From Rhopalosiphum padi (lineage: Eukaryota > Arthropoda > Insecta > Hemiptera > Aphididae), in the NCBI RefSeq assembly GCF_020882245.1, contig NC_083598.1:69445714-69509713 (forward strand): DNA of 64,000 nucleotides, in the 5' to 3' direction. The notes below the pieces were generated by a model. It ran no database searches. It was not told the DNA's origin and saw nothing but the letters and a program-made list of their open reading frames with translations. Position 1 is the first letter of the stretch; each line of letters begins with the position of its first letter. Of the stretch, positions 24,949 to 37,150 are shown piece after piece. A program made the translations under genes and the position numbers.

Positions 24949-24956
24949 ATTATAAC

Positions 24957-25650
24957 CATTGTAATCCAATGATTTTAATGATTTGATTTAACTTTATACT
25001 TAATTTAATAATAAAAAAAAAGTGTATCACTTAAACGTATTTTAAGAATTAAATTTTATTTTGATATATTTTATTGTATGCTGATAGTGAACAATCTATC
25101 TTGCTCAAACCTAAATTATAATATTCTGAAATTAACATATAGGTTTTAATATAGTTCTAGACTAGACCACGAAAAATAAATAAACTTATCTATTGCATTT
25201 TTAACTAATTTTTATCATTAACAATTACACTGTATTGCACGTCCAAAATTATATGTAATATTATAATAAAATAAGAAACAATAATTTATTAAATTATAAA
25301 ATAAAATAAAAATGTACTCGTGAAATGGTCATCCTAGAAGACGTTATTATATTATACATAACACATCGTTTTAATACCTAATACCTAAGAAAAATGTTCA
25401 ATGACATTTTATATTTAATTGAACATTAACAGAAGAACAAAATTTACAGAATTATAGTTATTGTATTTTGTAAAAACACAAATTCATATTTTTTTAAACT
25501 CATTTTTGTGAAGTGAAACGGTTAATATTATAATATAAAAAAATTTAAAAATCAAATTATGTATAATATGAAATAAAAGTTATATATTTTTTTTAAACCT
25601 TTTAAATTTATATTAAATTTATTAGATTATTTCAATTAACAATTTTTTTT
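24957..25650. other. AT-rich DNA, no gene seen
   Basis: A/T-dominated with A- and T-runs. No frame, repeat end or RNA gene was recognised. Confidence 0.6.
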
Positions 25651-26095
25651 TTAATGGAAATGACAGAAAGCCATGTTTTGACATCTTCTGTTGAGGAAAT
25701 TATTTAATACAAAAATATTTGCGTTGAAAACTTTTAGCAAAGATCCGGACTCCGTAGCCTGTGCTACTATTTGAAAAACTTCTCCAAGGATCGGAGGTCG
25801 GGACGCGGTGAGGTGGCTTCGGAATAAAAGCGGTAAAGATTTCTGCCCTTTAGCACAGAGCATTATTTCGGCATGAAAAACGTATGGTAAAGGAAGCTAT
25901 ATTTTTTTCCTTCTTCTTCGACCAGTGAAAAAGTTGGTTATGCTTTCTTCCGCGACCATAAAGTTTTTAAAGTTCTGTTGGTGATATTTAAGAAGTTTCC
26001 CAGACATTTGAACCGAAGTGCTGTTATTATTATTAAACTGACAATGCCCTCGTATTTCACCTCCAGAGTGCCGTTTGAATCAAAAAAAGAACCTT
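25651..26095. promoter_or_regulatory. complex island, candidate noncoding element
   Basis: Balanced sequence inside AT-rich DNA, with GGATCGGAGGTCGGG near 25788 and AGAACTT/AAGTTCT-like words. A 70-codon minus ORF (25651-25863) has no domain. The sharp edges suggest a constrained noncoding element. Confidence 0.3.
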
Positions 26096-28080
26096 ATATA
26101 ATATACAATAGTAAAAACGAATATTTAAATATGGTTTTATAACGCTAATGTGTATTTATTTGTATTGATTCTAAGAAAACATAGTTTATACTTAATAATT
26201 ATAAAATTATATTTCATATTTGCGTTGAAAATGTAAGTAAAATAAAAAATAAAAAAAGTAAACAAATAATATTACAAATTATCATGTAATTTTACATATT
26301 ATCTACTTATTTAAAATAACATAATCGGAGGTAGAATATAAAGTTATAAAAAAATACATCTATTTTGAATGAAAATTCGTTTCATACACTTCGTTTTAAA
26401 TATCAAAAACTATCAATAAATAAAAGTCCACATTAAATTAACATAGGATGTGCCACCAGGTAAAAGTACGTTAAATATGTAGTTTTATTTGCTTTGTTAA
26501 ATAAACTTAATGAATTAAGTTCCAACTGTGGAATATATAAACAAAAGTCATTACTATGTGTACGACAACATAAGTACTCGAATAAAAAAAATAATTACTG
26601 TACTCGATGTAAAATAATATAATGTTTGATGATCACTGAATATTTTTAGTAATACAAATATACTGTATCATTGAATATATATATAAATCTGTACGCTACA
26701 TACCTCTAAATTCTAGAAGTATAATATGAAAATTACTTAATCTAAAAATATATTCGATGGTTGAAAACGTGTTAGTTTTATATTTTAAAATTTATACTTC
26801 CTATATATAACTAATATTATTATGGTTTTGATATATATTATATACTAATTTTACAGGGCGAGCTCTGTGGTTTTAAACATTGACAATAATTACAATGACT
26901 GACAAAACAAACCGACGTAACAATATTAATTAAAATTAACTTCACAAAGTATTAAATACAAAATTTAAATTTGGGGTATTTTTAATGTACCGATAATTGA
27001 AACATTATATTTCTATATAGTATATATTTTTATACTTTAAATGTACAAATTACAAAGTTTGTATTTCTTAAAAACTACATAATATTAACTCTTACATTTA
27101 AAATTTAAAAAGTCCATCGAGGTATACGTATATTTTATTAGTTAAGGGTAAAGCTCAAAAAAAAAAATTGTACTATAACTCTTATGATGCAAAGATAATG
27201 GGTAATAATACATATATGCCAATGATACAAATATCAATGAAATATTGATTCTAGAAAAATATGATTTCTGTAAAAGCTAATGGATGTGTAGAATTAATGT
27301 GATTATTATTCAAGATATCGTAAATTAATAAAATATCATAATTTATAGGTTTGGCAATCCAAATCAATTGACACCCTTATATTTTCGTTGGAATTTCCGG
27401 ATAATATAAATGATATTATAATAATATTGATCATTAATATAGTATCTAACAGTTATTGAGTTATCATACTTTTCAACCATCAAACAGAAACATTGTGTTT
27501 TCATTTATTTTTATGAATCTGTCCTATAAAATAAAATTGATTAGATGAAAAATCTAACTGAATTTTAGTTACAGTAAGTAAATCCATATTAATAACTCTG
27601 ATGTATAAATAATAATGATTATAGAACTTATGTATAATATTTTGAGTGTATTCTTCCTAAAAACCGTAAATACACTTAACACTTTAAATTCAAATTTCGT
27701 AATGTAAATATTGGTAACCCATGTCATAAATAATTTTACTGTTTTGATCAGAGTATAATATAAATTTGTCTTATTTTATTTGTGATAACATTATGTTCAT
27801 ACATTTATATATTGTATATACTATATGTTTTTACATTTTCATTACCATACAGTTTAAATTAAGAAACTATGCTAGAAGATTGAATAATTGTATGCAAATA
27901 CTATACATTTTAAGAATTATATCCGAAAAACATAATTTATCTATGTATAGGTAAAAAGAGATTTTTAATCTTAAAAACTAAATGTTATTAAATTATGTTT
28001 ATAATATACATATATATATATATATCAGTTTGATGAGATAGTACTTAGAACTAATTCACGAGTCAAATATATATTTTACA
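26096..28080. other. AT-rich gap, no gene seen
   Basis: About 2 kb of A/T-dominated DNA with a TATATATA run near 28010-28025. A 62-codon plus ORF at 27766 is rich in I/Y/N/F and is expected by chance. No element ends. Confidence 0.6.
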
Positions 28081-28520
28081 GATAATTTTCTAAGTTCAAT
28101 GGAATTTCCGAGGGAGGGGGCAATTATTCAGGGCACTGTTGTGTCTACGATACTGTTGAATGTTTGATTGAATCATATGTTTTTTTTATAGTAACTGTTC
28201 ATGTCTTAGCCGCCAGACTGGCCCAGTTTTGGAACTAGTGCAATGTGAAAGTTTTAGTAATAAACCTCAAGACAAACTAACAACAAAAGTCGTTGACCTT
28301 GAGAAGTGTTTATAATTTTGTTTAATAAATTTGATACAGAACTTGCATTTTGGACGGTCCATGATACGTTGAAAGTTGGCCGAGAAAAAGTTGTAGAGAA
28401 GGGGACAAAAAAAAAATCCATAATTAAAGTTTGCCGATAAAAACTGAAAGAGTTGCTATCTTGGGACAAATGAAAAGTAAGTTGGGTCACCCAGTTTTTA
28501 GCGATTTTCGACTAACAGAC
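28081..28520. promoter_or_regulatory. complex island with an Ftz-F1/ERR-type site
   Basis: Balanced sequence that on the minus strand contains TCAAGGTCA (plus-strand TGACCTTGA, 28294-28302), the extended monomer site bound by Ftz-F1, ERR and similar nuclear receptors. A GGAGGGGGC patch lies near 28112. The 78-codon minus ORF has no domain. Enhancer function is inference. Confidence 0.35.
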
Positions 28521-29590
28521 AAATAAAACTTTGAGTGTATAGATTTTTGTTTACATCATTTACTTTCAAGTTCACGGCCATTGGAATGCAATAATTAATA
28601 AACATACATTTTTACTGAATACGATTGCATTAGCTACGATAATAATAATTTTTATATTTTTGTAAATACAACGAACCACAAAAATAGTATAATTGTTGAG
28701 AAATATTATGCTCTTCAAACTTCGAATGTGTTATATATTTTTAATATCATATACATTTCACAATTTAATTTAAATTACAAAAAATTGAATGAAATTAAAA
28801 CTTATAATTTATAGTTATTTACTATCTTATATTATAAAACATGCATTTTACTGTTTAATTTTGTTTTGCTCTTTTTTGATTAGTTCAACTTACTATAAAT
28901 CAAACATAAACATTCGATATTAAATAATATTAACTATTGTAGGTAGATTAAATAATTATATTCATTAATCCAAAATAGTCTTTTCGTACTAGATTTCTTA
29001 TACACGAATATTATGATAAAGCAATACGCATTATTATTTTAATAAATATCTATTTAATCATCTTAAGAAATGATAACAATTTTTGTTCTCTGTCTTAGAC
29101 AATATATTTTATAAAGTTATAGTTTGTGTATAATTTTTTTTTAATAATATTTCGGTAAAAATACTGCATTTAAACAATTCCCCTAAGTTTAAAATAGTTT
29201 AATTTTTTAGTTTACTACGAAAAGTGTCAATTTCGTTGTAGTTAATCATAATAACAAATATTATTAACAGTTATAATTATAATGAAAAAAAAAGGTACTG
29301 AAAACCACCAATATATTTTAAGATTTATTTTTTAAAACACACGTCGTTACAAAATTGATGCCAGACAAATTAAATTATATTTTTGACAAAACATGTATAA
29401 AATAGTACTTTAAGTAAAAATACATTCTTTGATTCGCTCAAAACATAAAATATATGATAATCCTTTTTATTTTTAATGTATTAAAAAGAATGACGGAATA
29501 TTTTCTTTACTACCGTTCGCTTTATAATTTTAAGTTATTCTCGTCACTGGTGATTTATGTTCAAATTTTGACTCAAACCTAGCCAACGAA
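28521..29590. other. AT-rich gap, no gene seen
   Basis: A/T-dominated. No exon, repeat end or RNA gene was recognised. Confidence 0.6.
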
Positions 29591-30410
29591 TAAGCCTCCC
29601 TTATTTTTATTGAGCCCCCCTATTTCCATATTGGAGTTCTCTGAAACAATAGCCAGTACGGTTTTTACATTCTGCTCCTCGAAATTTCATGGCAATACAT
29701 ATACTATACAGAAATACGCCGTGTGGGCGGGTGGTAAAAACGGATCGACCGATGGGTGGCCGCCGCGCCCAGAAACCAGGTCAAACTTTATCCAAAGTAC
29801 TCGCGGGGGGGAACTCCGGTCATGACGAGGGGAAGGTAGAAAAAAGACAAAGACAGAGGGGTGGAGAGAGTTGTGGAAAGAGAACAAGAGAAAGAGAGTG
29901 GGAGAAACAAGGCGCGCGCATGGTAGAGAGAGAGAGAGAACAAAAGCTCAAAAAGCTGCGTGCAAAGTCCACACCCATAAAAGTGCGCGCCGGTCGCGTT
30001 CTGCTGTTGGCTCCGCCTCATCGGCCTGGTCCCACTAGGTCGGCCCCCCGGGCCAGCGCGTTGCCACACGCCCCCCTACTCGCCTCCCACACACCCTTGG
30101 CACGAAAACTTTTCCAAAACTTTTGCGAAGCTCGTTACCGTTTCTCCATTAGATTCTTTTCCCCCCGGTTCCCCTGTCGGTCCATCACCTCCCCCTCTCT
30201 AACCCCCATTACTACTCTCTTGATCATAGTTGTCACGAGGGACGTGTAGGGTAGTTTTAACCCCTTACCCTTACCCACACCACTCTTCATCCTTGTCCTC
30301 CGTCCCCTCGATCCCCCCTACGCCACCCCCACTTTCTATTCAACCACACCATCTTTTTCTACTACCCCCCATACCATCAAGCCCACGCCCGGATGTATGT
30401 TTTTAATTAA
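29591..30410. promoter_or_regulatory. GC-rich island with purine-to-pyrimidine strand switch
   Basis: The plus strand is purine-rich at about 29815-29945, with a pure (GA)n run at 29925-29939. It then becomes C-rich and pyrimidine-rich at about 30060-30390 (CCCCCCTA, CCTCCCCC, CCACCCCC words). A CpG-rich centre lies at 29905-30065. A 186-codon plus ORF (29689-30249), the longest in the window, and two minus ORFs cover the same bases. Their low-complexity Arg/Glu/Pro content makes them composition artefacts. This is a likely promoter or insulator-like block, but no TATA or initiator can be fixed. Confidence 0.4.
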
Positions 30411-31790
30411 GTCGAAACTTTATCAAAAATTAACCCCTATACGTGTATATACATATATAAATCTAAATAATATAGATGTATACATAGATATTTTTTTGTT
30501 ATTTTATAAATAAATAATTATATTTCTACTCCTTTAAAATACATGACAAGAAATCGGACACAGCTGAGCGTAAAATTTCTGAGTAATTTTTTTCTTATAC
30601 AGCACTACTCCACTTAACCCAATCGATACACCATCGTCATTCAGGGACAGTTAAGAGTATACACCAATATTCTGTTTAAAACCATCGTAATGTATAACAC
30701 TCGATATGTATGCAAAATCATAAATAAAAAGTTACTGTTTGCAACTGCCATAATTCAACATCAAAGTAGGTAACAATTTAAATATAAAATATGATGTACA
30801 TGTATCATGTTAACCAACCAGCTAAAGAATACTGAAATACCTAAAAGTATAAAGTATTATATGTTTATATTTCATATTAATAATATATTGTAACTTGTAA
30901 CGGATCAAATGTAATAATTTTTTTTCATAGTATTATGGATCTTATAAAAGTTGAAAATAAATTTAAATAACAAAAATACGAGTCAGAGAACATTTTTTAT
31001 GAATAATAACAACTATGATTTTCATACCTACCTACAATCGTACCTCATAGAAATATATTTTGTAAATACATTTAACTTATTCCTTAGAAGATACTTTATA
31101 CGAATACCTACAAACATAAACTTTTCCCTTTTATATTACATTCAGTCGTTATTAATTTAAATTAATTAAACTCTTAATATAATCTTAAGTTTCTCTTCAA
31201 TGGAATATTACATTTTTATAATTTATAAACATCAAACTATACACACGAAATAAAATATATTAAAACTGTAAAATAACCTTACTATTTTTATATAAATAAG
31301 AATGTTTAAATTCATCAAACAATTAAATGTTGCATAATATGTAATACTTCAAAAATTTAAAAACTATATTTCTATAAATATAATCTTAGAAGTCAATAAA
31401 AAAAAAGCAACTATTAAAAACTTTAATTTATCTACGATGTTGAATAATACAAGCTATACAATAGTATGCCTTAAAACATTGAAATTTTTATTTTTCTACA
31501 TGAAATTGATAATACACAAAGAATATTATTTCAGGTAATTTATTTTGTATTTAAGTTTTAATAGATGGTTATTTAAATATTGAGTTTATACTTAGGAAGT
31601 ATTGCACTCAATAATAAAGATATTATTTAAGTATACTATTAATTTGTCAATTATAACTCTTTATCAGAATATCTAACTTAATGTTATAAATACAAATAAA
31701 CAAATTTAAAAATGTTAAGTTAAATATTTCTTCCCAATGATATTAAGATCCCTATACTACTTAAAAAATCAGGTCACAAGAACTTCCCTA
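30411..31790. other. AT-rich gap, no gene seen
   Basis: AT-rich after about 30410, with a more mixed patch at 30545-30665. A 69-codon ORF at 30951 is N/Y/F-rich and not credible. Confidence 0.6.
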
Positions 31791-32200
31791 CTATTTCGTT
31801 AGTATAAAGTTGTTAGGATGTAACCGGGTTGAGCTAAAATTTCGAACTCGAATTGAATGTTTGACCTAGTGACATTGACCCTGACCATATAGTTTTCGGC
31901 AAAGTTGATTTTGAACAACTTTTAGTTTTCCCCTTCGTCACATTATTCTTTTCCCCTTTTTTACGACTAAAGTTGGAGTTAATAACTCTTAACTTACCAG
32001 ACGGCCGCGAAAGTTTGATAACATCACAGGCCGTGGTTTAAGTTTTAGAAATCTTCCGAATCTTTATAAACACGGCAATATTAAATTTATTTAAAAAGTT
32101 GTCTTGAGTTTATAATAAGTGAAAATTTCCTCGAGCATTTAAACACCACGAGTTTAAGTGGCTCTATCTGGTGATTAAATTCAACACCGTTTCTATAAAT
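31791..32200. promoter_or_regulatory. complex island with nuclear-receptor half-sites
   Basis: Balanced DNA containing TGACCT (31862-31867), TGACCC (31876-31881) and TGACCA (31882-31887), all in the same orientation. The last two abut without a spacer. These match reverse complements of the AGGTCA-type nuclear-receptor half-site. The rest has no frame of note. Possible enhancer. Confidence 0.35.
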
Positions 32201-32526
32201 GACAATATTATAATAATAATTTTATTATTGAATAATATAATATTACGACATAACACACCAATTTTTTGATCCTCACTGTTCTAGGTAATACTTGTCTAGG
32301 ACTTAAGAGAATAAAATAATTTAAAATAAAATACAATTTTAAGAATCTATACCATAATTTTATTTATGTTGACTTTAAGTATGATATCACAGTAACTTAT
32401 TGTAATATCATGATGTTTAATGTTATGTAGGTAATTATTAATACAATTATAATTAAAATTAAAAAATACTTAATGAAACATTTGAGAAATAAAATTTACT
32501 CTGTGGTAGAGTTCGAATTCGGACTG
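32201..32526. other. AT-rich DNA, no gene seen
   Basis: AT-rich spacer ending at the target duplication of the hAT element. Nothing else was recognised. Confidence 0.6.
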
Positions 32527-32534
32527 GCTATAAT

Positions 32535-33270
32535 CAGGGATGGGCGGATACTCAAAAATCAGTATCGAGATACTAGATACTGTATACATTTGAAAAAATT
32601 AGCCATAACCTATGACGCATAGGATCATTTTTTAATTTTAATTTTACACAAAATTAGGTAGGTTATTGTTTAGGTATATATATTATATATATATTGATAA
32701 AAACCGTAAATACTGATTATTATAATAGCCAATAATATGGTATAAATGTTTAATGTTTAATTATACAATATGTATAAATATATAATAATATTCACTGGTC
32801 AAGGTTTAATTTAATTTATATTGTACGTAACGTCTTAAAAACTAATAATTTATTTATTTAATATAGATAATATATTAATATAATAACTTCTTATTTCCTT
32901 TTAAAAATACTAATTTTTCAAAAGTAATATCTGATAATTTATTCCTGGTAGGATTATGAATTAATCCTGCCAGGGAAAACATACGCTCAACTGGTGCCTA
33001 AAACATAGTCAAACAATCGCGCTTGGTAGTATATAGACGAGTAGAAATATTCCTAAAAAATTAATTTTTCAAAGTATCACATTAATGTATCGAGTATTTA
33101 TCGTTAAAATGATTTAATAAAATACTCGATACATTGGCTACAAATGTATCGCGATACAAGATACTCGATACTTCGTACCTATAATTGTATCGAGATACAA
33201 GATACAATTGTATCTAAGATACGTATCTTAGATACTTATATCGAAGATTCGAAGATACTACCCAAACCTG
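32535..33270 (-). mobile_element. degenerate hAT element with 8-bp duplication
   Basis: The ends are CAGGGATGGGCGGATAC on the left and, read inward from the right, CAGGTTTGGGTAGTATC. They are flanked by a perfect 8-bp duplication GCTATAAT (32527-32534 and 33271-33278). Both ends carry clusters of GATAC/GTATC words, up to a perfect 26-bp palindrome at 33210-33235; such subterminal repeats are typical hAT transposase-binding sites. The 736-bp element retains only the C-terminal part of a transposase on the minus strand (32890-32997), so it is an internally deleted, inactive copy. Confidence 0.85.
32890..32997 (-). pseudogene. hAT transposase C-terminal relic
   Basis: The minus strand encodes an uninterrupted piece starting APVERMFS, then LAGLIHNPTRNKLSD, then ITFEKLVFLK. 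This matches the start of the conserved hAT C-terminal dimerisation region, where family members read roughly S-x-x-(S/A)-E-R-x-F-S-x-x-G. A TAG stop lies just upstream in the same frame, and the rest of the transposase, with the catalytic core and BED finger, is missing. It lies inside the 32535-33270 element in the expected orientation relative to its ends. Confidence 0.75.
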
Positions 33271-33278
33271 GCTATAAT

Positions 33279-33880
33279 GCTATATGTTAATTTATAATCA
33301 TTACGTACCTTTCGGTTTTTGTTTCGTGTATTGACTAATGGATGTGTTTCGTGCGTGTAGGTACCTATTGAAATCACTGATCAGAATGGTTAGTTTCTTC
33401 ACTTTATAGAACTTAACATCAAAATACTTTTGTAAATGAGTTATAAAAATATTATAATGTTTATTTAATTCATTATTTTAGATAACATAATGCTACGATT
33501 TATTTAAAACCTATTAACGGGCAAAACTATTTTTGATATTATTAAGTAAGCAATATATGAAACTGTGGCCTCTTTTTGTCTTTAACAATCAACTGTCAAA
33601 TATTTAATGAGGTTATAGATGAATTTTATTTATCACTCAGTGTTACCTACGAATACGTTTCGTGGTTACTATGTTATCATGGTGTGTTACCACGGTAACG
33701 TCGGTACTAGATTAAAACCTATATTTATTATAAGAAATGTAATTTATGTAGCATATAAGTACTTATATATGTCAATAACACATAAATTATTGTAATATAT
33801 ATAATTTATGTATTTCAAAAACATTTAAAATACTTTTACCAACTTATGTATACCTATTTATTACAATATAACATTGTAAT
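33279..33880. other. mixed to AT-rich DNA between two transposons
   Basis: A more complex patch at 33300-33370 and CGTGGTTACTATG/CACGGTAACG words at 33660-33705 lie among AT-rich DNA. No gene or further element was recognised. Confidence 0.5.
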
Positions 33881-33881
33881 A

Positions 33882-34429
33882 CAGAGTGCTACGTAATGGA
33901 CTCCCATATTTCAAATAATCATTAGCACGTAATCAAACTGATTAGATTAAGGCGGTTTATTTTGCTGGATTAAGTTATTAATAAGGTTTTTGGTCGTGGT
34001 CTGGACGGTCTGGTGATCAAAGTGGTTTCGTTATCCAGGCATTTTAAAACGCCAAATGTGTGACTGCAACACAAAGAGCATTTCGCACTCGGTTTGGTTT
34101 GAATCCAAACGAAAGTGCCCCTGATTGAAAAACGGTTTTAAATTGGTTACAAAATTTAAAAGCAACCAAGAACCATTGAAGAACTAAAGGAGGCTATCCA
34201 TCAAGAAATCTTCGGGATTCCACTCAATATGCTGGCGAGTGATGGAAAACTTTCGAGAACGGCTCCGTGTACGTCGCTTATCAAGGTAATAATTTGGACG
34301 AAATTATTTTTAAAAAAAACCTTGTGAAATTTAGTTTTTAAAAATTATTTTTTTTTTTTTCATTTTGTATTTGTATTGTTTTTTTTTAATTCACCTCGTA
34401 AATATGAGAGTCCATTACGCTGAACTCTC
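33882..34429 (+). mobile_element. Tc1/mariner deletion derivative
   Basis: The terminal inverted repeats are 30 bp with 25 matches and share CGTAATGGACTCNCATATTT at their inner part. TA lies on both sides (33880-33881 and 34430-34431). The 548-bp element keeps the N-terminal DNA-binding region and the C-terminal tail of one transposase, joined near 34170, with the catalytic core between them deleted. Stops interrupt the remaining frame. It is therefore a non-autonomous copy that arose by internal deletion and then decayed. Confidence 0.85.
34046..34326 (+). pseudogene. broken mariner-like transposase (HTH N-term plus C-term)
   Basis: From about 34046 the plus strand reads a typical insect mariner-like N-terminal helix-turn-helix region, including TATQRAFRTRFGLNPNES (34060-34113) and TVLNWLQNLKATKN, interrupted by stops. 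At 34175 the reading jumps to the family's C-terminal tail, IEELKEAIHQEI, then after a frameshift VMENFRERLRVR (34239-34274) and NNLDEIIFKK. The DD(E/D) catalytic domain that should separate the two parts is absent. Family assignment is from remembered motif order (DUF4817-type N-terminus), not from a search. Confidence 0.75.
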
Positions 34430-34431
34430 TA

Positions 34432-36240
34432 TTATTGAAAACTATCATGATTAATACAATAAACAAATAAATAATAAATGTAAAATATATTATAGAATTC
34501 ATTATGCAAAAACAACTAACCAACAATAACTTATTAGAAAATATTTTATAAAAATAGTAATAATAACAAAATTATATTTCTATCTACCTTGTATATTATT
34601 TAAAATAGCGATGTATAATATGTCACACATAGAAGTTGCTTCACCATGCATGCTCAATCTTACTTTTCACTTAAATATCTAATTTTTGAAATATTTGAAT
34701 ATAATAGACAATACTAAAATATTTTTCGTACTACTTATAAAGAGTGTTTCGTGGTTTTATAAACTTCTGTGTTTCAAATAAAAACCTTATTTTACTTTAA
34801 ATTATTTTAAAGATAATTTCTTTTAAATATTTATATACCTAAATACCTAATTTAAAATTATAACGAATAGTTTTTCAATCATTAAAAAGTGTATACTAAG
34901 AATAATAGTCCTAAAAAATTATTTTACAAAAATATAAGCTAAATGTAATATTGGATTTATCATATAAAATATTAAAATAGTATTTATTATACTTTGATCA
35001 ATTAAAAAAGTTATAAACGAGATTAATATTAATATATTATTAAAATTTTTAAATCATCATAGCGTCTATATCTTATACTCTTTCAACTAATTATTAATTA
35101 AATATCTCAAAAAATAAGAGTTTATATTTTTACCTACTGTATAATCCTGAAAATAGTAAAAAAAACCTCAAAAAATTGAAAATATAGTCTTTAAATAATT
35201 CTCAAAATTCTAAAAATCAAATTTAAGTGCATTATTGACAAAAATAAAAGAGTCAGCATGCACAATGAATCACCATCCATAATTTTGACTATAACCAATT
35301 TGATATTTATAACTGCTTTAAAGTACGTTACACAAAAAAAACTTAAGAACATTAGTCAACAATAATATAGGTATCATCACAAAATATTAAAATATATAAA
35401 TTAAACTATTTTATTTTAAACAGAAACAACTTTAATTGATTTTATAAATTAAATACATTATTATTTTGACGATTGACATGGCGTGGATGGATATATATAT
35501 ATATGTTATACTTCAAAGTGATATCTGTTCGATACCGAGAATTAACGCAAAAGTGATTTTTGATTAAGTCATTTAATTTAATTAAAATCGTTGTACCAAC
35601 AAAACTTTTAAAAACGAAGATTATTATTAACTTTAATACGGACGTATCGTATCAAAATAAAACGATTACTGAGAAATTATAATAACATGGCGATGCGCTA
35701 TTCAGTCTTCTAATGTAAAATCAAATCAATAATAAAACTATTTTTATCTTAGTTTAGTTATTTGTATAATATCGGTAACTGGATGGTTCGCCGAAAGTAA
35801 ATCTTTTTCAAAAAGAATTCAATTTGCCAAAAGGTTAATTTGTCATTTAATTAAATAATATCTATTTATTTTTGATTTGTTTTAAAATTTCGCGTTTTGT
35901 GTTTGAATTTAATAGATAATAATATAAAACTGTTCCTTTATCTTTCAATTTGTATAGAAGTATAGTGGTACATCGTCATGATTGTATTTTACTAATATAA
36001 TATTATATATATTTTGACCTAATAATTGCTGTTTCATATAGTATACTTAATAATAATCTAAATTTAAAAAAAACATATTGCTTTTTTTATAACGTAATTT
36101 AATATAATGAAAAGTACAATAAATAAAAACCTTATTAAAAATTATTAATTAAATACATAATACACATTCGTTGTAGATGAAAACGACTGAAAAAAATATG
36201 TATTGTTATTGAAGAATTAACTTTTGATAGAAATTGTTAA
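34432..36240. other. AT-rich gap, no gene seen
   Basis: Very AT-rich. A somewhat more complex patch at 35465-35800 has GACGATTGACATGG and CGATACCGAG words but no frame or repeat ends. Confidence 0.6.
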
Positions 36241-36257
36241 ACCAACTGTCCTAGATC

Positions 36258-36603
36258 CAGGGGGGGCTCTAGGAGCCGCCACCCCTAAAAAATTGTATAT
36301 TGTTAAAAAAGTATATAAATAAAAAACATATTATACTATCGACTATCATTATAGACGCGTACAAGTATGTAGATAGAGGTATGACGGTATGTAATGTACT
36401 TGCTATCTAGTAACTATATTATGTATATTATGAAGAACCTATAATAATAAATTAATAAAAAATATACTGTGATATTATTTTATTATGTTTAAAAGATTAA
36501 TTACGTTGCATACATTTCGATTAAGATTACGGAAATACCAAGAATAATAAGAAAAATTAAAACTAAGCCCCCTCCTTTAACCAAGTGTCTAGAGCCACCC
36601 CTG
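36258..36603. mobile_element. 346-bp miniature element, hAT-like ends
   Basis: The left end CAGGGGGGGCTCTAG and the right end read inward, CAGGGGTGGCTCTAG, differ at one of 15 positions. The flanks share CCTAGATC (36250-36257 and 36605-36612), with one extra base between the right end and its copy. This is consistent with an 8-bp hAT-type duplication plus a one-base change. The AT-rich interior has no transposase, so the copy is a miniature inverted-repeat element. Confidence 0.75.
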
Positions 36604-36612
36604 CCCTAGATC

Positions 36613-37150
36613 CGTATAATATTATTATATATATAAATATTATTATTTTTATAACAGTATAAGATATGATGGTGACCTAGGTAGTTATTAAAATGTCAAA
36701 ACGTATACGTCCATCACAGGTAAACCGGTAAACGTAGTCATGTATATACCATGGTATCATCATTTGGCATCTGATTTTTGGAAACCGTTTACGATAGCAG
36801 ACTCATCATATTTAGTGCAAGTTCAGAGGTGATATTTGTCACCTGTTTCGTTTATTTTAAAAATATTTCATTTTTTTTTTCGTAAAACTTATTATGATAA
36901 GAATAATTAAATTTATTAGATGAAGTGTTTGGCCAAGGAGTATCCTAATTTATTAATTTTTATAACAAATAATTTTTGAAAATTATTTATTTTATTTAAT
37001 ATTTAACACTTTAATATTTTCATATTTTGATATTCATCAAATCTATTAGGTTTATTTTTCTTGCAAATTAATTGCATTTCGTATTAAATCATATTATAAG
37101 GCATCATGTTTGTTTACCAATAATAAATTAATCAATCATAAAATGGTAAC
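36613..37150. other. AT-rich DNA with one mixed patch
   Basis: 36660-36850 is of mixed composition (GGTGACCTAGG near 36671; ACCGGTAAACG near 36724) and might be a small regulatory block. The rest is AT-rich. No gene. Confidence 0.5.

Noticed and set aside
29689..30249. 186-codon plus ORF, the longest in the window
   Set aside because: Runs through purine- and pyrimidine-rich low-complexity DNA, overlaps minus ORFs, and has no domain, splice sites or biased codon use.
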